Below, one piece after another: positions 44,072-59,707 of a stretch of DNA of 64,000 bases (its first letter is position 1; every line of letters begins with the position of its first letter). The DNA comes from Brassica napus (taxonomy: Eukaryota; Streptophyta; Magnoliopsida; Brassicales; Brassicaceae). A model generated the notes under the pieces. That model had not been told where the DNA came from. It searched no databases and saw only the letters and a program-made list of their open reading frames with translations. The position numbers and the translations under genes were made by a program. Where the stretch lies: assembly GCF_020379485.1 (NCBI RefSeq), contig NC_063445.1:56383422-56447421 (forward strand). The letters are read 5' to 3'.

Positions 44072-44700
44072 TACCGGGTGGAGATGGCAGTATCAGATGC
44101 ATCCGACTCTGCTCTGTTTGTGGCTTTCGATGCTGAGATGAACAAGCTGATCAATGTTCCTGCTGCATGAGTGTCTCAAGACATGGTAACATCAATCAAT
44201 TGGCCTCTGTTATTTGTGTGTAGCTTTAGTAAAATTGAAAGGACTGTTTAGTTATTTGTGATTGTCCAACATGGCACCAGCATGGAGGATGCACATAACA
44301 TTGCCTTCCCACAGTGCCTCAGAGACATACTGGGGAGGGCCTTAACATTCCAGCAGAAACTTTCAAGGTTTAATTTCTCATCAAAGCATCAGTCATTCAC
44401 CTTAACCAGAGCTTCCCCTTCCAGATTTTGCAGAGCAGGTAATCTCTCTCTATATTTACGTTTAAGCACTCCAAGCATTATTGTGTTATGTATACCCTTA
44501 CTCCTCCACAGGGAGGTGATGAAAACACCGGCAATGATGTTCCAGGAGCTATATATAGAGATACTTCTGAAGCTCTTTAAAGAGGTGCTCCAGTCAACAA
44601 CGGCGGACCCATTACTCATGTCATGGTGGAAGGCAAGAAACAGCCTCTAAACCTACCAAAAACCATGTTCGCAATGGTTAAGCTTCAGATTACTGGAGCC
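44072..44700 (+). pseudogene. RPA1-like OB-fold fragments
   Basis: One piece reads YRVEMAVSDASDSALFVAFD and stops at 44170. A second at about 44250-44640 includes TFQQKLSRFNFSSKHQSFTL, and after a shift GAIYRDTSEALKRGAPVNN. These match the style of replication protein A large-subunit-like OB folds, which are abundant in Brassicaceae and often linked with Helitrons. Frames are broken, so no functional product is expected. Confidence 0.5.
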
Positions 44701-44764
44701 TAATGGAATGTTGCAGACTTCCAAAGCTGCTTTTTGTCGTTTTCTTAGAAAAAATCCTTAATAA

Positions 44765-44898
44765 ATGTGTACTTGAGCTATTTGGCTATGTATTTCAGAT
44801 GACTTAGAAAAGAGCCTCCTTCAATTATTTATGTGTACTTGAGCTATTTGGCTATGTATTTCAAATGACTTATAAAATAGACTCCTTCAACTAATTTA
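44765..44898. repeat. Two-copy tandem repeat, ~66 bp
   Basis: ATGTGTACTTGAGCTATTTG and the following GCTATGTATTTCA occur twice in direct order with a few differences. They lie after the RPA-like pieces. Confidence 0.75.
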
Positions 44899-45445
44899 TG
44901 TTTGCTTACACTTTTCAAGTGTATTAAACGAATAACTGGTAACAAAGTCAAATATATTGTTTCACCTGCTAGCTGATCCGTTAAAATGTCTTTTAATAGT
45001 TGTATGAATTGTTAAAATCTAACCTTAGCTATTTTGACCCGTTTTAAAGTGCATGTAACATCTCTTCTTAAACACACGTCCACTACAAGAAAGCTATGTT
45101 TATGTCCTTTTGCTGATATTGTTAACCAAAGAACTGGTAAGAGATACAAATATATTACAATTCCTTCGCGACGTCTTACATATAGAAAAGTATAACAACT
45201 CCTTCTCATCATATTATCGATAATTTGTATTAAAACAGTGAGAGCAAATACATTCCCAGACTCAACCACGTTGTATCTTAGGGTCACACAGCATATCACA
45301 CTTTCTGTGATAAAAATATCTATGTTGTAGAGCAACTTGCGACAAAATAATACTCTGTCCATGAGGTTCCTTTGTGTACGTTTTTTTTAAAGCGGACCAA
45401 TGAAAAATAATCGGCCAATGAAAAATAATTAATCAAACAAGTAAT

Positions 45446-46874
45446 AAAAGAAAGATATAAACCTTAGATAGAGTGTCCAGACGAAAATAATAGGCCAATT
45501 GTTTTTACAAAATGATCATTTAACTTTTAACTTAAACAATTATAACCGAAAATATTATTTTAGTGAAATATATTATTTATATAAATATAATTATATTTTT
45601 TATTTACATAATAGTTTGTAAAGAAATATTTAGTGTAAATAATATCATAATTTTATAAAATACTAAATAAAATTAGGTTGGTTTTCAACTTTCACAAATA
45701 AAAAGTATTATTTGTAAACTTAAAAAAGAATTTATCAAAAATATTCTTTTTCAGGAGAGAAAATAGAAAAATATATTGGAGACAAATCCATCTCTTTATG
45801 AAATTCCTCTATTTTAGAAAAAAATAGAGGAATACACTGAAGATGGTCTAAGGCATGGCCGAGGTAAATGATCGACGTTGAGATTTCAGGTTTTCTGATT
45901 CTTACTATTCTAATGTTTTAATATAATTTGAATATTCCATTTGCTCTATAATATAATGATTTAAAAATATTTTTTGTTTCACTATATAAATTGTTTTTAT
46001 ATTTCAATGTAACTTTATACTTATTGGATACTGAGTGGCCAATTAAATTATGTAAATTACTGTGTAATTGATTAAATTTATCTATTAAATGACAGTTTTC
46101 TAAAATAATAACTTTAATATTACATATTTTAATTAAAAATAGAGGATATAAGCCTCAGATAGAGTGTCTACGTAGGCGAAAATAATCGGCCAATGAGAAA
46201 CTATATTTTTCCCATGTCACCTCCTCTATTTGTTTTTACAAAATAATCCTTTAACTTTTTACTTAAATAATTATAACCGAAAAATAATTTTTGAGTGAAA
46301 TATATTATTTATATAAATATAATTACATTTTTTATTTACATAATAGTTTGTAAAGAAATATTTAGTGTAGATAATATCATAATTTTATAAAATACTAAAA
46401 TATATTGGGTTGGTTTTCAACTTTCACAAATAAAAAATATTATTTGTAAACTCAGAAAATAATATATCAAGAATATTCCTTTTTAGGATAGAAAATAGAA
46501 AAATACATCGGAGACAAATCCATCTCTATTATGAAATTTCTCTATTTAAGAGAAAAAAAAGAGGAATACGTTGAAGATGGTCTAAGGCATGGCCGACGTA
46601 AATGATCGACGTTGAGATTTTAGCTTTTCTAATTCTTAATATTCTAATGTTTCAATATAATTTGAATATTCCCTTTATTTTATAATATAATGGTTTAAAA
46701 TTATTTTTTGTTTCACTATATAAATTGTTTTTGTATTTCAATGTAACTTTATATTTATTGGATATTGTGTGGCCAATTAAATTATGCAAATTACAGTGTA
46801 ATTGATTAAATTTATATACTAAATGACAGTTTTCTAAAGTAATAACTTTTAAATATTACATATTTTAATTAAAA
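45446..46874. repeat. 0.7-kb direct tandem duplication
   Basis: About 45446-46130 and 46142-46874 are the same sequence with scattered differences. Shared blocks include TAGATAGAGTGTC-type starts, AAAGAAATATTTAGTGTA, GACAAATCCATCTCT, AAGATGGTCTAAGGCATGGC and ATTAAATGACAGTTTTCTAA-type ends. The copies are AT-rich and non-coding. Divergence suggests the duplication is not recent. Confidence 0.85.
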
Positions 46875-48300
46875 CTGATTACATTATGAAACAGATAGAG
46901 TAATCTAAAAAGTAACTCTATATAGATATGATGACAAAATTGTAAAGTGGTCTCACCTTGAATTTATCTCATTCTGTACATTCCTAATTGTAAGGAGATA
47001 ATCAAAATCTAATATTATGTTACTCTCAGTATATTAGAAATGGTCGAACCGTAAACCAATTAAGGATGATGTAAGTAAGACATAAAAATGTATTTCCAGT
47101 TATCACAAATATATAATAAATTGACAACAACTTAATTATGTCCAACATAGGAAAACATAAGACAACAGAGAAGAGTTTTCATACCTTCTAATATTGTAAT
47201 ATCTCACTATATTAGTAGCTAAATCAGTTTTCTCTAGCACAAATACTCACTCCATTTTTAGAGTTTATGCTTTTCTATCTCATGATATTAGTAGTTTGAT
47301 AGTACTCAATTACACTAAAAAAGTCTAAATTTACAACATACACATGTTTTATTTACATTTTTAAACCTATTATCTAATTAAAATGATTCTAAAAAAAATT
47401 TCAGCATGAAGAGTTAAAAAATATACGATAAAATATAATACATAACGTTAAAAATATATTATCACTGATCACTAAAAAATCATGTTAGTAGTAATAAAAA
47501 TGAAATGACAACACATTTATTAAACCCATAGAACGGCACGCAACAAGGTGTTATTAAATATACAAACTACAAATTAAATACTCTCAACGCAAACACACAT
47601 AAAAATGAGACATCATATTTGGATATATTTAAATAAATAGTTTTAAATATATTATATTCTTGATAATTTTAAAATTACTTAAAAAGAAACTAAATTATTA
47701 AAAAATTAATATACAAATAAAACTAAAGCAATATTTTGTAGCGTCAAAATAATAAATGAATAAAAAATATCTTATGCTAATAAAATAGATTTTAGATTTT
47801 AAAGACTTCTAATTCATGAAATATTACAAAATTCAAAATTTGGTTATTACAATTAATATTTTACCGTTAGATATATTAAAATAATATTCTAGATCAATAT
47901 TCAATTGTTAGTTTTCAACTATTACACGTAAAAAAATATTATTAAGTACATTTTTTTTAAAAGGGGGTTTTATATTTTAAATAGGTTATTGGAGTACTTT
48001 TTCTTTTCGTGAATTTATTCGAGAGGAGATTCCGATCTTTTAAACTAAGATAATTTATGTTCTATACATTATTATATTTTTTTACATAACTCTAAAATCT
48101 CAGACTTGATTTTTCATATTTTATTAGTTAATTGTGTTACATATAATAGAAATATTTACTTCAAACTAAAAATATTTAAAAAAAAATTAAAAAAATTAGT
48201 TATGTACAATTTAATATACAAAAATTCACATACAAATAAAAATGATAAATATAATAAATTTAAATATATCATCCGCGCGTAGCGCGGAAAAAAGATCTAG

Positions 48301-49250
48301 TATATATAAAAGATTAATAAATCCACATATTACTAATTGATTTTAGGTTAAAAACTCATTTAACTTACTATGGTACCAGAGATATTCTGAAACTAAAATA
48401 ATATATTAAATAGATAAATTAATTTATCTATTACCAATTGATTTTATACTGGAACCGTATTTTATTTAATATTTTTATTTCATTACTTCTATTTTGGTTA
48501 AAAGATTCAAACACATGTCACTGTATATTTTTTAACTTTATATGGATAGTCAATTTGATAGAGTTCCACTAGTGAATCAAGTGGTGTAAGACTTCGAAGT
48601 CCAGCTCAAGTGGATTTCATCATCAGATATTTCGTTGAGGGTCGAGACCGTCCAGCAAAGTTGTGACGGTGCCTATCACGCGTCTTAAGCCGATCATCGA
48701 TCGTGAAAACTAATACAACCGAAAAAAATAAAAGACAATTCTTTTTAGTAGTTTGGAGTTTGCATGATGTTGAAGTTCACATGCATGTATTGTTGGGTGC
48801 CGAATCTTGTAATTCACACGACAGATTAGTCGTTGATTTTGAAAAACTATTTCATGTCAACTCGTCATAATGGTATTTTTTGCACTTAACTTTGTTATTT
48901 TATGGTAATAATAACAGATAACTAAAACGAGGTTTAAGCTTGGTTGTAAATACGTTAAATGGAACTATGGAACACACATATATAATTTATGTAAGAAAAA
49001 ATTTAGCAGATCAGATGAGATTTTATACCACCTCATGAGCTCAGTAGCTTGTGTTTGCATTTGTAGGACGATAAAATGAACTAGATTTGGTATGCGTTTC
49101 ATGTAATATCTAGTTATATTCTATGAAATAAAAGTTACACTTTCAAGAATCTTTAACCAACAAAAATAAGAGTGCAAAACATGAAAAACATTCAAGAATC
49201 ATAACATCTCTTCATGGCAAGTAACACAAATTAACCTCTTATATATCATT
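48301..49250. other. Spacer between the Helitron and ERF114
   Basis: No gene is visible. It includes the 3' end of ERF114 on the minus strand at its right edge. Confidence 0.45.
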
Positions 49251-50306
49251 TCAATAACCCGAATGTGGAGAGGAAGAAGAATCTCCAAACCGCCAAAATC
49301 TAGCATAATCTTGCTCTTCTTGTTGCCTAGAAGAGCCACCAGAAGACGAAGATGTCGTTGCAGCAGTAGTAATAGTTGATAAACTATGATCATGAGACAT
49401 TGAAACACCGTTACCGTTACCGCTACCATAACCACCACCCAAATTAAAACTTAGCATATCACTATTACTCCCATCTTGATAATACTGGTTATAGTATGGT
49501 ATATTTTGCGTCTCACTTTGATTTGAGGAGTAACAAGTAGAGTTTGATAGTTGATTGTTTATAATATTGCTTCCTAGCTGAACCCTTTCAGGGAAGTTGA
49601 GTTTGGCTTTGCTTCCTTTGAACTTAAGAGCTGCTTCATCATAAGCTAAGGCTGCGGACTCAGCTGTTTCAAATGTCCCTAGCCACACACGTGCTGCCTT
49701 TTGCGGATCTCGAATCTCAGCTGCCCATTTTCCCCATGGCCTTTGCCTTACCCCTCTATAATGTCTCGTCCTCAAGTTCCCTTAATATCAATCACAAATA
49801 TTAATATTGCATAGTAAATATATATGCATAGTGTATGTGTTTAGATGTATATCATCACCTATTGGTGCTGACTAATTGAAACATTTACTAATATGGTCAT
49901 GCTATAACTGCATCTCCAACAAACCATATCCAAATTAGTCAAATTACATTTGATAATACCATAATTTTAGTTACAAGCTTTCTCTCCTATAAAAGTTTGA
50001 GATTTACAGCTGCTAGCTATGAAATTTTCACAAAAATTCCAAATAATTTAACATAGACATGAGATCTATATATCTACCTTGATCTTGATGAGTAGGAGCA
50101 ACTGTTTGACTAGGGTCTTGTGGATTATACACAGAAGGACTATCGTGAGAGCTGCCTTGACCGATTACTTGAGACAAAGCGGAGACCATAACACGCATGT
50201 CGTGTTTAGATCGAGCCGAGTAGACAGGGAATAAGTTCTCATCTTCCTCGGTTCCGTCATTTTCCTCGCCTCCAAAGGGCATATTCCCATTGTATCGAGG
50301 ATCCAT
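49251..50306 (-). CDS. ERF114: AP2/ERF transcription factor, ERF114-like
   Basis: Two exons, 50306-50078 and 49780-49251, give 252 codons plus stop. Exon 1 begins [15 protein letters not shown] and has the conserved [15 protein letters not shown] motif of the ERF group X (ERF108-115 type). Exon 2 opens with [19 protein letters not shown] and holds one complete AP2 domain with [13 protein letters not shown] and AALAYDEAA, as needed for GCC-box binding. The rest is Ser/Thr/Asn-rich and likely an activation region. In Arabidopsis this group acts in axillary bud outgrowth, wounding response and stem-cell division. A minus-strand TATA box (CTATAAAAA) lies near 50462-50470. The position next to BON1 supports ERF114 rather than its paralogue ERF115. 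Confidence 0.93.
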
Positions 50307-50830
50307 TTTGCTAGATTTGATTTAAAGTCCGATAGAGGATTCAGAGTTTAGGGTTGTTCTTTGGACATCAAGAACAAGAAGGCGATGAGGAGAAGAAATT
50401 AGGTTGAAGTGAATCAAGAGAGAGTAAAGGCTTTTTGGAGTGTGCAATATTCTGAGTTTTTTTTTATAGAGGAAGGTTGTCTACGTGTGAACATATGACC
50501 TTCAGCAATATACGTTTAAGTTTGGCTTTCTCTTTTGTCTTTAATTATATATGTTTAATGTACTTAGTGTTATTATTGTATAGCTAGTAATAGAAAACAT
50601 GTTTCATTTGCATGTACGATTAGTACGGATCAATATATTGGGGCCTCGAAATGACGAAATGTATAATATGAGAATGTTTGTTAAACATTTCCTAATACGG
50701 AAAGTGCATATGTATTTTAAATATCAGACGAAAGGGATAATACTACACGAGATGGAGAATAAAATAAAGAAGAGGGGAAGATGCATGCATGTTCACGTTT
50801 TGTATGATTATTTTATCTTTGTAAAAGTGT
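50307..50830. other. ERF114 promoter side
   Basis: It holds the ERF114 leader and TATA box. The 112-codon plus-strand frame at 50599-50937 runs into a MITE and has no family resemblance, so it is not called. Confidence 0.45.
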
Positions 50831-51073
50831 TAAGAACATCTGCATCAATGAAACCCTTCTTTGAGTTCATCTTCTCTCCTAAAGTTCATCACTGTAGCGC
50901 AGATCCTACGTATCGTGGTGATTTACAATTAGTCTAATTTTTTTTTTTTTAAATAGGATAGGTGGCGATAGAGCTTTAGGAGAGAAGGGTTCATGTGATT
51001 GAGTTATTTTATTATTTTTTTTCTTGATTTCTGTGTGAACTCTCCCCATAAACCCTCAATAGGGGTGCTTTAA
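50831..51073. mobile_element. MITE with an internal 14-bp perfect inverted repeat
   Basis: The edges read TAAGAACATCTGCATCAATG and, reverse complemented, TTAAAGCACCCCTATTGAGG, flanked by TTAA-like bases. Inside, CTTCTCTCCTAAAG (50871-50884) is exactly inverted at 50974-50987, so the transcript could fold into a hairpin. GAACATCT(G)CATCAATG-type ends are common in Brassicaceae MITEs. The superfamily is not settled. Confidence 0.6.
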
Positions 51074-51652
51074 CACACTCATGGACTTGAGGAAAAGATA
51101 TATTATTATTTTTTGAATATTACTATAAAAATAAAAAAGAACTCGTGCTCGCAAGGATATAGTTGAAAGTTTAATGTTAACCGACAATTTATTTTTCGCC
51201 AAATATCGACATACATTCTCTAAAAAGATGAAGATGTTTTTTTTAGGTTTATATGTTTCTTTTGTGGATGGAACGCGATAAGACAAAAAAAATGGCAATA
51301 TGAGTTTGCGTACGTGTGAAGTGAATCTAATTTTTAATTAGGGGTTTGACTATAAGTTTGCAACACAAAAGAAGTTTTAAAAACTCCGAATCCAATAAAT
51401 GTGTACACACTCCTATCGACATACACAAAATGGCACCTTTAAGTTTGGCAGCAGTGCAGAATTTTTAGTGAAAAAATAACATTTTGACAAGATCTTGTAT
51501 TAATTTATATATATATTGTTAATTTTCTTAGCAAAAAAATAATATATATTGTTAATTTAATTAATTTTTAACCTAAAACTAATTGGTGATAAATGAATTG
51601 GTATCCATCCTATCTAAAATGTTTTTAGAAACAATGCTATGACAAATTCATA

Positions 51653-51965
51653 TGGGTAATTCTCTCAAATAGGTTTTTTAAAAGTTTTTGTCATAAAAAT
51701 AACATTCGAGTAAGAAAATAACCAAAATAGTTTTTTTTTTAATTTTTTTTTAAATTTTTAATATTTATTTTTATCTTTTAAAATTTGAAACCCTATCCCG
51801 AAAACCTTACCCCTTAACTTTAAATCTTAAGTCTAGATTAATTAACCCTACGATAAAAATGTATTTTTACTTTTTAATAAAAATTATTTTGGTCGTTTTC
51901 TTCATTGATGGCTATTTTTGTGAAGATAAACTAAAAAAGACTATGCTAGGAAATTTCTCAATTCA
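51653..51965. mobile_element. MITE of the 'AATTCTCTCAAATAG' family, copy 2
   Basis: It starts GGGTAATTCTCTCAAATAGG, then TTTTTGTCATAAAAATA, and ends GGCTATTTTTGTGA... with GCTAGGAAATTTCTCAAT. It has the same order as the copy at 41042-41510 but is shorter. No ORF. Confidence 0.55.
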
Positions 51966-51968
51966 TAT

Positions 51969-52562
51969 CAAGACATGACTGGTTCAAACGCAGCGGCTGC
52001 GGTTGTGGGAGTTTGCGGATGCGGATGATTGCAGTTTCTAGCGGGGTTTAAGAGATTTGTATGACTGGTTCGGCAGTTAAAAATTGGTGCGTTTACAGAA
52101 TACTTATGACTGGTTAACTACCAAATGCTGCAACGGCTAAATAATATATTAACAATATTTACATTTTATATAATTATAAAAATATCAAAAATCATAATAT
52201 TATAATAAATATAAAAATTATATTTAGAAAGTTATAGTTTTAAATTTTTAAAAATTATAAAAAGTATTTTTATTTTAAAATTTTATAATATTAATTAATA
52301 TATAATAGATGTATTTTAGTATTTTTATAATTCATATTTAAAATTTTATTGAATATTTTTATTTTTGTATTTATATTGTTTAAAAAAAATGTATCATCCC
52401 GCAACCACAAACTCTAGCTGGAACAATTTTTGAATTTTTGAGGTTTAGAACGTTTTGAAGCGGTTTAGAGCGGTTTAAGTGATTGTTGCAAAATGTTAAC
52501 AACCGCTACTAACCACAAAAATTGCGTTTGCGGATGGTAGCGGGGAAACCAGTCATACCCTG
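51969..52562. mobile_element. hAT-like nonautonomous element
   Basis: The right end, reverse complemented, reads CAGGGTATGACTGGTTTCCC. The left end is a degraded CAAGACATGACTGGTTCAAA. Subterminal blocks are G/C-rich (GCAGCGGCTGCGG, GCGGATGGTAGCGG), while the centre is AT-rich. CAGGG-type ends fit hAT. An 8-bp target duplication was not recognisable, so the insertion is old. 594 bp, no transposase. Confidence 0.65.
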
Positions 52563-53760
52563 ATATGTTAATATCTAAAATGGTTTGCTAGTAAACAATG
52601 AAAACAACGTTAAAATCAATCAAGAAAATCGCAAGCCGGTCTGAAGTTTTTGTCCTATAAACCGTAATTAAAAATCGTAAAATCAGGCTTTCATACTTAA
52701 TCATATTTAAATTACCACGTAAATAAGAGGATATTTCCGAATAAATCTTAATTCTAAATAAGCTGTATGATGAACAAAAAGCTACACTGTTACATTGTAT
52801 CATTCTTTTAGTTGATGGTGTGTGGGGGTTTGTGTACACGTTTCAGCTTTCGAATGGAAATTTTTGTATATGTTATGAGACTGCCTATCTCTATATATTG
52901 TTGTATAAAAAAGTTCCATATTTGAATAACTATTGACAAAAAAGGTCAACAGCTAAGTAAGTTGACAGGTAAAAAGAGCAATGCGTCACGTGGGATAATA
53001 GTGTAAGACTTGTAAATGCAATCCAGCCACTTTGACTCGCAAAGATGTGTCTTTGTGCATTGTGTCTGTGTGTAGGTGTTAGGTTCAACTACCACTTCCC
53101 TAACTGACGGTTAATGTAATGTTTATGATCAAATTTATAACAATTAAAGCATTTTACTGTTGAATATCTTTAATCAAAGTCTCACTGTACCTCCATTAAT
53201 AAACTTATGACCTTTTAGACAAGAGTCTTCGTATGTGTGAAAACGTAAAGCAGTGTACTAATACACCTGACCATTTTACTCTAAACCCAAATTCGAGCGT
53301 GACCAAAAACGGAAACCGAATTAACAAAATACTTGATCGGGTTTTGTATTCAACAAATTTGGATACAAAAACCCGATCGGATATATCCGAAACCCGATGC
53401 ACTACAAAGCATCTGAACATATATATACCGTAACTTAAACCTACATATCTCATCCTCCATTCACTGTATAACCAAAGTCATGCAGGCGGTTTTGATTCTC
53501 AATATTTATGATTTCAAAGCTAATCCGAAAGATATAATTCAAAAAAATCAAACTAGACACCAGAAAAAGCTTACTAGTTACTACAAAGAAAGATGCACAC
53601 ATGAGATGTATTACCAATTGCTTCATCCGAAACTTTTTACATCCAATATTCCGAAAAGGAAAAGAAACACATAATAACATGAAATAGAAAAAAAGCCAAT
53701 GTAAGTATATATGACTATGTACACTTCTTTGGCAAAACATTTACACATACGATCCATCAT
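52563..53760. other. Spacer downstream of BON1
   Basis: No gene is supported. Around 53280-53410 there is a patch of AAACCCAAATTCG, AAACCCGATCGG and GAAACCCGATGC motifs of the dispersed CCGAAC family. The overlapping ORFs near 53205-53740 have no family signature. Confidence 0.45.
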
Positions 53761-57235
<3,475 letters not shown>

Positions 57236-59707
57236 TTAGAGAGATAAAGTCTAATTATTACCGGAGAAAGAAACGGCTGTGTTGATTGATGATCCAGAAC
57301 TTAACCTGATTCGAACAAAAAGAGAAGATTTTTTTTTAGGACAAAGGAAGAAGTAGAAGGAGAAGAAGATTCAGAGGGGGTGGTAATAAATGGGACCCAC
57401 TTGTCCAGCTAGACTTTTCTATTGGATTGACTGGTGGCTCTGTACCCCTTTTTATAGGCGTTTTGAAAAAAATAAAAATTAAACCGAGTTTTTTTTATTT
57501 AATTTTATTTTGACTTTATTCACGAAATATCCAAGAAACTTTCATCGGTTTTCTTAGAAAATTCTTTGCTAAGAAAATCTTTTATTACGCGTCGTAGTCA
57601 ATTTATATTGATGGAAAATACTACTTTTAGCCAGTAAATTAAAATACTTTCTCCGTTTCGAAAAATCTATATTTTAGAAGAAAAAAAATTGTTTCAACAA
57701 AACTTTTTTTTAAATATTTTAATGCATTATTTAATAGTAAATGGCGAACTTCGAAAAACATAATTATCTTATTAAAATTTTATTGATTAAATAATGTGTG
57801 AAATAGTTAGTTAAAATGCATTAATAATTAAAATTTCATAGGTGTGAAAGTTATAGAACATACATTTTTTGAGAGAGCATATAGTTATTAACTTATTAGT
57901 GTTTACAACATTAATTAAAACGTAAAATTTTTGTTTTAAAATGGATTAGTTTAGAAGCTTCCAATGCCATGGCCCATGTTATTAGGTTTTGATAGCTAAG
58001 ATCTGATTTCCATAATATGATAGTTAAATAGTTGATATAACGATGCTTCTTTAGTCACCCGTTGGCAATACAATATTGTTTCAAACATTCGTTTAAAAAA
58101 AAACATATTGTTGTCTTTTCCAATCGAATCAATTGTTAATTATGACTTGTGAGTACTTTTTTCTTTTTGGTAAAAGACTTTTGAGTACTTATCATAGGCT
58201 GGTCAATAAACATATTAAGCAGAACTGCAGAACTGATTTCCATCTAAAATATATATAATAATAGAAATTGTTGTTAATATTTGGGTCAATAATTTTATAC
58301 ATAAAAACTTTTTATAGTTTTTCTCTTTTTTTTTACTAACTGGATATAGCGATTACAATATCACAGAAATATTAGAGAAATTTTCAGACTACAGTAAAGA
58401 TGCTCCTTTGGAGAAATATTCAGACCACAAGCTGTTACTAGTGGCGTGTAAATATTTAGAAAAATACGACAAACTGCCATTAAGGTGAAGGTATGAGGAA
58501 ATAGTTGATGGACTTTCACGTGAGAATATTTAACACATTTTCATTATTATCTTGGAGAGACCATCATAATTTAGTATGATTTTACCGGTCGTAAAGTATA
58601 CTCAATACGGAAATTTTGAAGAAACAATTCCATGAGAATATATATGTTTATATATATTTAAAAAAAAAATTATCACGTTATTTCGAGACAATTTAAAGAG
58701 GCGGATATGAATTTGCCCATTTTGCCATTTTAAACTTAAACACCCCATTCTTACAATTATAACTTAGAGTTGTCCATTTTACTAAATTTCAGTTTTTATT
58801 TAATTTCTAATATTGTTTGTCAAAATTTAACATTATGATCCGTGACACAACCACCACCATACAAAGCTGCTGTAAACTGACAGGACCATTGCCACACACA
58901 AAAAAAAAGTAAGAAAGGCAGGACCAGAACCTAAGTGAGTACAAAAGACGAAGAAAGAGAGCTCGAATGAATTTTTTTAATTTTAATTGGAGAAATAAGA
59001 CGAAAGGAAAAAGCTTCTTAAAAAATTTATTTTTAAAAAAAAGAGGAGAAGACAAACAGATAAAACCCAAAGAAAATGTGAATTGCAATGCAAATGCTCA
59101 ATCACATACATAGTGGGAGACTTGTGACCCCCGAGAGAAAGCTTAAAACCAAAGTAAAGTCTTTTGTCTACCAATATGGCTTATGCCAGTTCATCTTTTA
59201 GAGTTAATAATCATTCTTAATATTGTGTTTAGAGTTTGACCACTGTAGGCTATATACTTAATAGCAGATCCCAAGTATTAAACACAAACATACTAGAATA
59301 TAAATGTTTTAGGACAGCTTGTAATAAAAAGAGTTCTAATATGGTTTATTCGTTTCATATCCCCATCGTAATTGCATTTCAAATTGCACTTCTGAATAGG
59401 GATTTGAATAAGTTTTGATGATTTAGAGAAAATAAAAACCTTAATCTGTTATAGCCTTTTTTTTAACATAAGAGGAAACGAGCTGGAGACTCTACCTTTT
59501 ATGTCTTTGTTCCATTCTTTCCAGTGAGTGCACTAGATCACATCCATGCTTCTCCACCACGCTCACAAGTTTTCCAGATCCTGCAAAGCTAACGCAAAGA
59601 GGTTTTCAGCATCATCATCCACATCAAATTGTTTTTCACCTGAATCGAAACCATGTTTTAGTACGTACACGAGAGAGCTAACAGAGTCCTCTCTGTCAAG
59701 ACAGTTT
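57236..59707. other. BON1 promoter and spacer, old MITE traces
   Basis: It contains the BON1 leader, a TATA box and about 2 kb of AT-rich DNA. CTCCGTTTCGAAAAATCTAT at 57651 is a common start of plant MITEs, but the other end was not recognised. The minus-strand ORFs near 58807-59174 lack any family sign. Near 59545-59640 the minus strand has a splice-like GATTCAG|GTGAAAAAC and a short acidic frame, which may be an alternative or lost 3' exon of the DCD gene. Confidence 0.4.

Larger units (their letters stand above)
42356..48300 (+). mobile_element. Candidate 5.9-kb gene-capturing Helitron
   Basis: The right end is a standard Helitron 3' terminus: hairpin CCGCGCGTAGCGCGG, a short A-rich spacer and CTAG (48297-48300), followed by T. 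The left end starts TC after A (TCTATCCTATACTAAAAGGG), close to known Brassicaceae Helitron 5' ends. The start could also be TCC at 42360. Inside, on the plus strand, are fragments of a CDKB2 kinase, a probable beta-galactosidase and RPA-like OB-fold proteins, then long AT-rich DNA with a tandem duplication. No Rep/helicase was seen. Two or more elements nested together could also explain the interval. Confidence 0.55.

Noticed and set aside
50599..50937. 112-codon plus-strand ORF near ERF114
   Set aside because: It crosses into a MITE, is AT-driven and has no domain signature.
57651..57900. MITE start CTCCGTTTCGAAAAATC
   Set aside because: The opposite end was not recognised, so the element could not be delimited.
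58807..59174. Overlapping minus-strand ORFs rich in Phe and Leu
   Set aside because: They follow from A/T-rich sequence, with no start context, splice pattern or known domain.
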